Assembly (NCBI GenBank): GCA_005793345.1
Contig: SXSU01000106.1
Coordinates: 1 to 64,000 of the forward strand
Length of the DNA stretch: 64,000 nucleotides
Source of the DNA: Bdellovibrionales bacterium
GTDB lineage: Bacteria; Bdellovibrionota; Bdellovibrionia; Bdellovibrionales; Bdellovibrionaceae
Direction of reading: 5' to 3'
The translations under genes and the position numbers were made by a program. How positions within the stretch are numbered: the stretch's first letter is position 1; each line of letters starts with the position of its first letter. Below the pieces are notes generated by a model. That model did not search any database and was not told the DNA's origin. It saw only the letters and a program-made list of their open reading frames with translations. Below are positions 59,124 to 64,000 of the stretch, piece by piece.

Positions 59124-61781
59124 ATGTCGAACTCAAAAAATAATTTTGAAAAACAAAATTCTTCAAATTTAACTCCTTTAATGAAACAATATTGGGACGT
59201 TAAAACTGCCCATTCTGATAAAATATTATTTTTTAGAATGGGCGATTTTTTTGAAATGTTTTTTGATGATGCGGTTACAGCTGCGCCTCTCCTTGGAATT
59301 GCTTTAACAAGTCGAAATAAAAAAAGCCAAGATGAAACTCCCATGTGTGGATTTCCACATCACTCAATTGCTGGAGCTGTAAATAAACTACTAAGCCATG
59401 GATATAAAGTTGCGCTTTGTGATCAAATAGAAGATCCAAAAATGGCAAAGGGTTTGGTTAAGAGAGCAGTGACAAGAATACTTACACCAGGAATGGTTTA
59501 TGATTGTGAAACTTTGGATGAAAGTCTTTCTCATTATATGGCTTGTTCAGTTGGTAATACTTTGAGTTTTGTGGATGCAAGTACCGGTGAAGCTTTTTAT
59601 TATGAAGGAGAGCATTTTAAGCCTCATCAAAAAATGTTTTATGAATTACTAAATTTATTACCTGTGGCAGAATTAATTATAGATCAGGAGGGCTTTACCT
59701 TAATAGATAAAGCAAAATTAAATTTTACAATTACACTTAGTAATGAAGATTGCGGTTTAAATGATTGTGATCAAATAAAAACTCAATTTGGAATATTGCC
59801 ACCCTCCGCTGCATGTTTATTAAAATATATTCATTCGCTGGGTGGAGATGAAGCTTTAAAAGTGATTCGTAATTTTGAAGAAAGAAAATCACACCAACGA
59901 TTAGAGGTTAGCCTAACAACCCTTCGCCACTTAGAAGTTTTTGAAACATATAAGGGTGAATCCAGAGGGAGTCTTTTTAAATCTATACAAAGAACAAAAA
60001 CGTCTGCTGGCTCAAGAGCACTTCGGCAATGGCTTGCATTTCCATTAACTGATCACAAAGAAATTGATTCGCGATTAAATTTAGTAACACATTGGAAAGA
60101 AGACCTCGCACACCTTAAGCGAGTTCGCGAAATTTTGGGAACAATAGGTGATATCGAACGACGCTTTTCAAAATTATCAACACCTCAATGTAATGCCCGA
60201 GATTTAATATCCCTCGCACAATCTGCAAAATCCTCTCTTGTGGCATTAGAAATGGCGGAGAGCTTAATACAAAAAAATACTATTTCTCAAAGTGATTTAA
60301 ATCTTGAACTTGCTGAAATATTAAAAACCTTTAGAGAAGATGCTCCTATTTCTACGAAGCAGGGGCATATGGTTTTGCAAGGTATTTCAAATGAACTTGA
60401 TGAATTGATTTTACTGTCGCAAGATTCACAGTCTCTCCTTGCAAAAATGGAGGCAGCTGAAAAAGAAAAAACTGGGATATCATCATTAAAAATTCGATAC
60501 AATAATGTTTTTGGTTATTATATAGAAGTCACAAATACTCATAAAGATAAAGTTCCAACTTCCTATCAAAGAAAACAAACATTATCCAATGCAGAACGAT
60601 TTTGTACTGAAGAGCTTATTGAACTTGAGAAAAAAATATTAACTGCACAGTCCAAGCGAAATGATCTTGAGTATGCAATTTTTGAAACCCATCGAAAATA
60701 TATTTTGTCTCAGGCAACACAGTATTTAACCGTGGCCCGACAGATTGCTGAGCTAGATGTTATTACGTCGCTTGCTTGGTTGTCCGTCGAACAAAATTAT
60801 ACGCGCCCACATTTTATTGCTCACGGTGCTGATTTGTTTTTAGATTTAAAGGGGTCACGACATCCTGTTATTGAGCAAGAATTAAAATTACCATTTATTG
60901 CTAATAATATTTTACTTAAAAAAGAACAATGTATGTTGCTGACGGGGCCGAATATGGCCGGTAAGAGCACGTTAATGCGTCAAGTAGCAATAACAGCTAT
61001 GATGGCCCAGATGGGGTCTTATGTTCCAGCTGAGAAAGCCACTCTTCCAATTTACGATCAGATATTTACTCGCATTGGAGCAAGCGATCAGCTCAATGAA
61101 GGCTTAAGTACATTTATGGTTGAAATGAAAGAAACTGCAGAAATTTTAAGTCGAGCAACTCCACAATCTTTAGTGATTATGGATGAGGTAGGAAGAGGGA
61201 CTAGTACATTTGATGGTTTATCTTTAGCGCAATCAATTTTAGAACATTTGTTACAAAAAATTAAATCCCACGCATTTTTTGCAACTCACTTTCATGAGCT
61301 AACAGAATTAGACGAGTACTTTCCGCACTTGTTAAACTTTCATATGACGGTGAGTGAAACCGATGGCGAAGTGAGATTTTTACATACTTTAAGTCGAGGC
61401 CCAGCGCTGAAGTCTTACGGAATTTATGTCGGAGAACTTGCCGGCCTTCCAAATTCAGTCACTAAGCGAGCTAAGGTTTTATTAAAGAAAATTCAAACTG
61501 AAAAAGTAGAGTTGAGTCCACAAAAATCTTTATTTGATTATCAAGAAGAAGTGCAATCGCAATTACAAGCAGAAGAATATGAAAAACAAATTCAAACTTT
61601 AAAAGAAAAAATAAAAAATTTAGAATTGCAAAATGAATTGTTGAATACAAATTTTCAAAATTCAAATTTTAATACCACAAATAGTGAAGTGTTAAGTGCG
61701 ATCAAAGAATTAAATGTCATGGCGATGAGCCCCCTAGAAGCTTTAACCCGATTAGCGCAATTGCGAGATTCATTAAATTGA
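59124..61781 (+). CDS. mutS: DNA mismatch repair protein MutS
   Basis: 885 residues, the full length for MutS. Mismatch-reading domain with the Phe-x-Glu motif in FFRMGDFFEMFFDDA (F42-x-E44), domain II/III connectors and lever (LFKSIQRTKTSAGSRALRQW), and the C-terminal ABC ATPase: Walker A GPNMAGKSTLMRQVA, signature-like STFMVEMKETAEIL, Walker B VIMDEVGRGTSTFDG, and the H-loop FFATHFHELTEL. It recognises base mismatches and recruits MutL. The C-terminus ends with MSPLEALTRLAQLRDSLN, a conserved tail. TAAGAGGATTTTA precedes the ATG. No mutL lies nearby. Confidence 0.95.
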   Translation: MSNSKNNFEKQNSSNLTPLMKQYWDVKTAHSDKILFFRMGDFFEMFFDDAVTAAPLLGIALTSRNKKSQDETPMCGFPHHSIAGAVNKLLSHGYKVALCDQIEDPKMAKGLVKRAVTRILTPGMVYDCETLDESLSHYMACSVGNTLSFVDASTGEAFYYEGEHFKPHQKMFYELLNLLPVAELIIDQEGFTLIDKAKLNFTITLSNEDCGLNDCDQIKTQFGILPPSAACLLKYIHSLGGDEALKVIRNFEERKSHQRLEVSLTTLRHLEVFETYKGESRGSLFKSIQRTKTSAGSRALRQWLAFPLTDHKEIDSRLNLVTHWKEDLAHLKRVREILGTIGDIERRFSKLSTPQCNARDLISLAQSAKSSLVALEMAESLIQKNTISQSDLNLELAEILKTFREDAPISTKQGHMVLQGISNELDELILLSQDSQSLLAKMEAAEKEKTGISSLKIRYNNVFGYYIEVTNTHKDKVPTSYQRKQTLSNAERFCTEELIELEKKILTAQSKRNDLEYAIFETHRKYILSQATQYLTVARQIAELDVITSLAWLSVEQNYTRPHFIAHGADLFLDLKGSRHPVIEQELKLPFIANNILLKKEQCMLLTGPNMAGKSTLMRQVAITAMMAQMGSYVPAEKATLPIYDQIFTRIGASDQLNEGLSTFMVEMKETAEILSRATPQSLVIMDEVGRGTSTFDGLSLAQSILEHLLQKIKSHAFFATHFHELTELDEYFPHLLNFHMTVSETDGEVRFLHTLSRGPALKSYGIYVGELAGLPNSVTKRAKVLLKKIQTEKVELSPQKSLFDYQEEVQSQLQAEEYEKQIQTLKEKIKNLELQNELLNTNFQNSNFNTTNSEVLSAIKELNVMAMSPLEALTRLAQLRDSLN

Positions 61782-61823
61782 GTAATTAATTTAACTAGTT
61801 GTATGAAATTTTATTAGACCCTT

Positions 61824-61857
61824 ATTTATAGTTATAACATATGTTATAACTATAAAT
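61824..61857. promoter_or_regulatory. 34-bp perfect palindrome upstream of the mazEF remnant
   Basis: Arms of 17 bp (left arm ATTTATAGTTATAACAT) meet with no spacer. It lies nine bases before the start of the mazE remnant, overlapping the promoter area. It fits an operator of MazE/AbrB-type antitoxins and is perfectly conserved although the genes behind it are broken. Confidence 0.75.
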
Positions 61858-61866
61858 GGAGGTGCT

Positions 61867-62278
61867 ATGTCTGCTGGAGTTATTTTTCCGAAAGAAATTC
61901 AAGAGGCCCTTAATATTTCAGAAGGCGATATCATTGATGTAAATTCAATTGAGCAGAATAAAGTTATAACCAGTAAGAGGTAGTGAGCAAGATGGAATAC
62001 GACCATGTTTAATTGTAAGTCCAAACTCCATGAATAACGCCTTAAGCTCAGTGATAGTTATTCCTTTAACAAGATCAAAAAAAGACTGGCCTACTCGAGT
62101 TGATATATCAGTAAAAGGAGAATCTGGACAGGCATGCATTGAACATATTCGTTCTATATCAAAAGAACGATTTCTTGAAAAAATAAATTCAGTCACAAAA
62201 TTAGAAATGGCTTCAATCAGAAAACATTTACTTGCTGTTTTTGCTGAGTCAACTTTGACCATTAAAAAAACCCGATGA
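61867..62278 (+). pseudogene. mazEF-type toxin-antitoxin remnant (internal deletion)
   Basis: A short frame from ATG 61867, with GGAGG before it, gives SAGVIFPKEIQEALNISEGD, the core of a MazE/AbrB-type antitoxin without its first strand, and stops at TAG 61981 after 38 residues. In another frame, from about 61970, PVRGSEQDGIRPCLIVSPNS and NNALSSVIVIPLTRSKKDWP match the MazF/PemK toxin from its second strand on, continuing to a TGA at 62276. The first 12-15 residues of MazF, including its start, and the end of MazE are missing, which fits one deletion joining the two genes. ATG 62030 could still start a C-terminal MazF piece of 82 residues. MazF is an mRNA endonuclease; this copy is almost surely inactive. 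Confidence 0.75.
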
Positions 62279-62296
62279 TTGCATTCATCGGGTTTT
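62267..62296. terminator. Bidirectional terminator between the mazEF remnant and hsp20
   Basis: A perfect 12-bp stem AAAACCCGATGA / TCATCGGGTTTT with a 6-base loop, with A/T tracts on both sides. The TGA stop of the mazF remnant is in the left arm. It lies 77 bases past the stop of the minus-strand hsp20 gene. Confidence 0.8.
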
Positions 62297-62372
62297 AGGT
62301 TGGGCGGACTATTTGCCGTCTCAATTTTTTAATTAGGAACTTCTTAAAGGGAAGAAGCTCAATCGTACAGTG

Positions 62373-62834
62373 CTATTTAATTGTAATTTGTCGCGTACTT
62401 TGCGTGACTTTTTTTGGAACTGTTAAATTCAATACGCCTCCTTCAAACTTAGCCTCAACTCTTTCAGCGTCTACCGCTGTTGGAAATGTCATCGACCTCA
62501 TAAAAGATCCATAGAACATTTCTGAGAGGTGGGTCCGATGATCTTTATCATCCGTCGTTTTCTTTTCTTCCTTGCGCTCTCCTGACAAGGTCAGTCTATT
62601 ATCATGCAAATCAATCTTGATATTTTCTTTAGTAACACCAGGAAGATCTGCTTTTAAGTAATAGGCAGACTTATCTTCAGTGACCTCGCAGCTTGGATTA
62701 AAATTATACTTATCAGCTTCGGATCCGAGGCGAGCTATTGGAGCGTCTTCAAACATATTATCAAACGCTTTACTCAATGTCATTGCTTCTCTCCAAGGGT
62801 TCCAGTTGTTTCTCCACAAACTTAGGTTGCTCAT
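62373..62834 (-). CDS. Small heat-shock protein Hsp20
   Basis: 153 residues. N-terminal segment with WRNNWNPWREAMTLSKAFDN, the alpha-crystallin domain (about 45-140: SCEVTEDKSAYYLKADLPGV; LTLSGERKEEKKTTDDKDHR; FYGSFMRSMTFPTAVDAERV) and the C-terminal IxI-type anchor (RQITIK). It holds unfolded proteins as an ATP-independent chaperone in large oligomers. TTAAGGAGGAATGT precedes the ATG. The promoter region has a -35/-10 pair 17 bases apart with a dyad just upstream (62859-62907). Confidence 0.9.
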   Translation of the reverse strand: MSNLSLWRNNWNPWREAMTLSKAFDNMFEDAPIARLGSEADKYNFNPSCEVTEDKSAYYLKADLPGVTKENIKIDLHDNRLTLSGERKEEKKTTDDKDHRTHLSEMFYGSFMRSMTFPTAVDAERVEAKFEGGVLNLTVPKKVTQSTRQITIK

Positions 62835-62858
62835 ACATTCCTCCTTAATATTTTTAAC

Positions 62859-62907
62859 ATATTAATTTTAGCGAAACTTGTGACCAACTCACCATTTCGC
62901 CAGTGAG
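62859..62907 (-). promoter_or_regulatory. hsp20 promoter with adjacent dyad
   Basis: Minus-strand TTGGTC (62882-62887) and TAATAT (62859-62864) are 17 bases apart. Directly upstream lies CTCAC-N10-GTGAG (62888-62907), a possible heat-shock regulator site; it is not the CIRCE sequence. Confidence 0.55.
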
Positions 62908-63041
62908 AATTTAAATTAACTATCTATTCATCTCACAATCAAATAATGTTACTTGTTTTTATTTTGTCTAGTTGTGAAGTAAAATATTTTGAAAATATTT
63001 GAAAATATTTGAATAAATATATTAAATATTTTTTAGGATTT

Positions 63042-64000
63042 TTAATCTCGAATTTGACCTGTCCCTTTTGCAATCCAACGCATGGAGGTGAGGGCATCTA
63101 GTCCCAATGGACCTCTGACATGAAGTTTTTGTGTACTAATACCAATTTCACCACCTAGACCAAATTCATAGCCATCGGTAAAGCGGGTGGAGGCATTCCA
63201 ATATGAAACAGCTGCATCTACTTTTGCCATAAATTCATCGGCAATTTTTGCATCACGAGTAATGATTGCCTCTGAGTGCTTAGATCCATGAACTTCAATA
63301 TGTTTAAGAGCGGCTTGAAGATCTTTAACTACTTTTACATTTAACTTTAAATCTAAATACTCGGTATGAAAATTTTTAATGGTCGCAAGAGTTACTCCTT
63401 CTGGATCATTTAATAGTTTTATTGTCGTTGGACATCCAAACCATTCAACACCTTTTGAATTTAAAAGTTTAAAGGCTTCTGAAAGAAATTGCTTAGCTAT
63501 GGATTCATCGACTAATAAAGTCTCAACAGCGTTACAAACACTTGGTCTTTGAGTTTTGGCATTATCTAATATATTGAGAGCCATTGATAAATCCGCATCT
63601 TTATGGACATAAAGATGACAGAGTCCCTTTTCATTTTTGATAAGGGGAATCGTAGAATTGTTTTCAACAAATTCAATTAATTTTTCTCCACCTCGAGGAA
63701 TTAAAACATCGATGAGTTTATTTTGTTTTAGTAAAAAGTCGGTTGTCTCTCTCTTGGCATGATGAAGTCCCCAAAAAGTATCTTTTGAAAAACTATTTTT
63801 TTCAAGAGCCTGCTCAATGAGTTGATATAAAAAATGAGCAGTAAGATCTGTTTCTTTTCCACCTTTTAAAATTATTGCGTTTCCAGATTTAAGAGCAAGA
63901 GCAAAAGCTTCTGTTATGACATTAGGTCTAGATTCAAAAATTAAAAACAAAACTCCAAGTGGGCTTCTCACTTTTTGTAATACAATTCCGTTTTTTAAAG
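63042..64000 (-). CDS. proA: Gamma-glutamyl phosphate reductase (3' part, runs off window)
   Basis: At least 319 residues to the window edge on the minus strand; the frame continues upstream past RSPLGVLFLIFESRPNVITE. ProA motifs are seen: the substrate loop SGNAIILKGGKE, VLIPRGGEKLIEFV, the catalytic Cys in RPSVCNAVETLLV, and the final GEIGISTQKLHVRGPLGLDA. It reduces gamma-glutamyl phosphate to glutamate semialdehyde in proline synthesis. The 5' part, and any proB partner, lie outside the window. Confidence 0.9.
   Translation of the reverse strand, partial: LKNGIVLQKVRSPLGVLFLIFESRPNVITEAFALALKSGNAIILKGGKETDLTAHFLYQLIEQALEKNSFSKDTFWGLHHAKRETTDFLLKQNKLIDVLIPRGGEKLIEFVENNSTIPLIKNEKGLCHLYVHKDADLSMALNILDNAKTQRPSVCNAVETLLVDESIAKQFLSEAFKLLNSKGVEWFGCPTTIKLLNDPEGVTLATIKNFHTEYLDLKLNVKVVKDLQAALKHIEVHGSKHSEAIITRDAKIADEFMAKVDAAVSYWNASTRFTDGYEFGLGGEIGISTQKLHVRGPLGLDALTSMRWIAKGTGQIRD

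Noticed and set aside
62888-62907. CIRCE element before hsp20
   Set aside because: The dyad CTCAC-N10-GTGAG lacks the TTAGCACTC consensus, so HrcA control is not supported.
1-64000. tRNA genes, rRNA genes, CRISPR arrays
   Set aside because: No T-loop GGTTCGA-type cores with matching acceptor stems, no rRNA-like sequence and no regularly spaced direct repeats were found by reading; the 14-bp tandem at 50318 has no spacers.

Overview
The window is AT-rich bacterial chromosome, almost certainly from a member of the Bdellovibrionota (Bdellovibrio-like predatory or related lineage). The inference rests on family content: a TIGR02147 regulator, a DUF4360 secreted protein, an Agl/Glt gliding-type envelope machine outside the myxobacteria, GspN-type type II secretion genes, and an orphan c-di-GMP-I riboswitch RNA resembling the merRNA described in Bdellovibrio bacteriovorus. 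No rRNA, tRNA, CRISPR array or prophage was seen.

Layout. 1-0.5 kb: 5' part of asnS. 0.5-0.9 kb: a cluster of repeat family A hairpins. 0.9-4.2 kb: a translationally coupled pair (exported isoprenoid-synthase-fold protein plus exported membrane protein) and a small exported protein. 4.4-17.8 kb: one long leftward operon for an Agl/Glt-like machine (VWA lipoprotein, GYF-PilZ protein, TolQ, two ExbD/TolR, giant TPR protein, small GltF-like protein, FHA/TonB-like GltG, beta-barrel, TPR/coiled-coil proteins, TIGR02147 regulator). 18-21.5 kb: DUF4360 protein, dprA, beta-barrel, ssb. 21.8-30.4 kb: type II secretion pseudopilin and inner-membrane genes gspG-H-I and gspJ-K-L-M-N, separated by an inverted insert with a HigBA module and a coiled-coil gene. 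30.5-32.6 kb: membrane-anchored LuxR regulator, cytochrome b561 and PepSY protein. 33-33.7 kb: second HigBA-type module. 33.9-42.6 kb: CoA-transferase/GNAT fusion, then a peptidoglycan block (serine hydrolase, mpl, slt, mltD). 42.5-42.9 kb: minus-strand c-di-GMP-I RNA. 43-50.3 kb: two divergent PTPS/QueD paralogues, nupC, threonine aldolase, gltX, cysS. 50.3-55.7 kb: accessory region with two unrelated AAA ATPases, a TumE/TumA module and orphans. 55.9-64 kb: GT-C mannosyltransferase-like protein, degenerate HD-GYP protein, mutS, a mazEF remnant, an Hsp20 and the start of proA.

Two short repeat families overlie this. Family A (three consecutive hairpins, about 140 bp) occurs at seven or more loci. 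Family B is a 165-bp long-hairpin element with two copies differing at one base, each flanked by its own short direct repeat: a recently mobile MITE-like element. Themes linking genes are c-di-GMP (riboswitch RNA, PilZ protein, degenerate HD-GYP), envelope machines (Agl/Glt, T2SS), peptidoglycan turnover, and toxin-antitoxin modules in four places.

The strongest candidates for something not yet fully described are the orphan c-di-GMP RNA with its three Shine-Dalgarno-led micro-ORFs, and the family B element.
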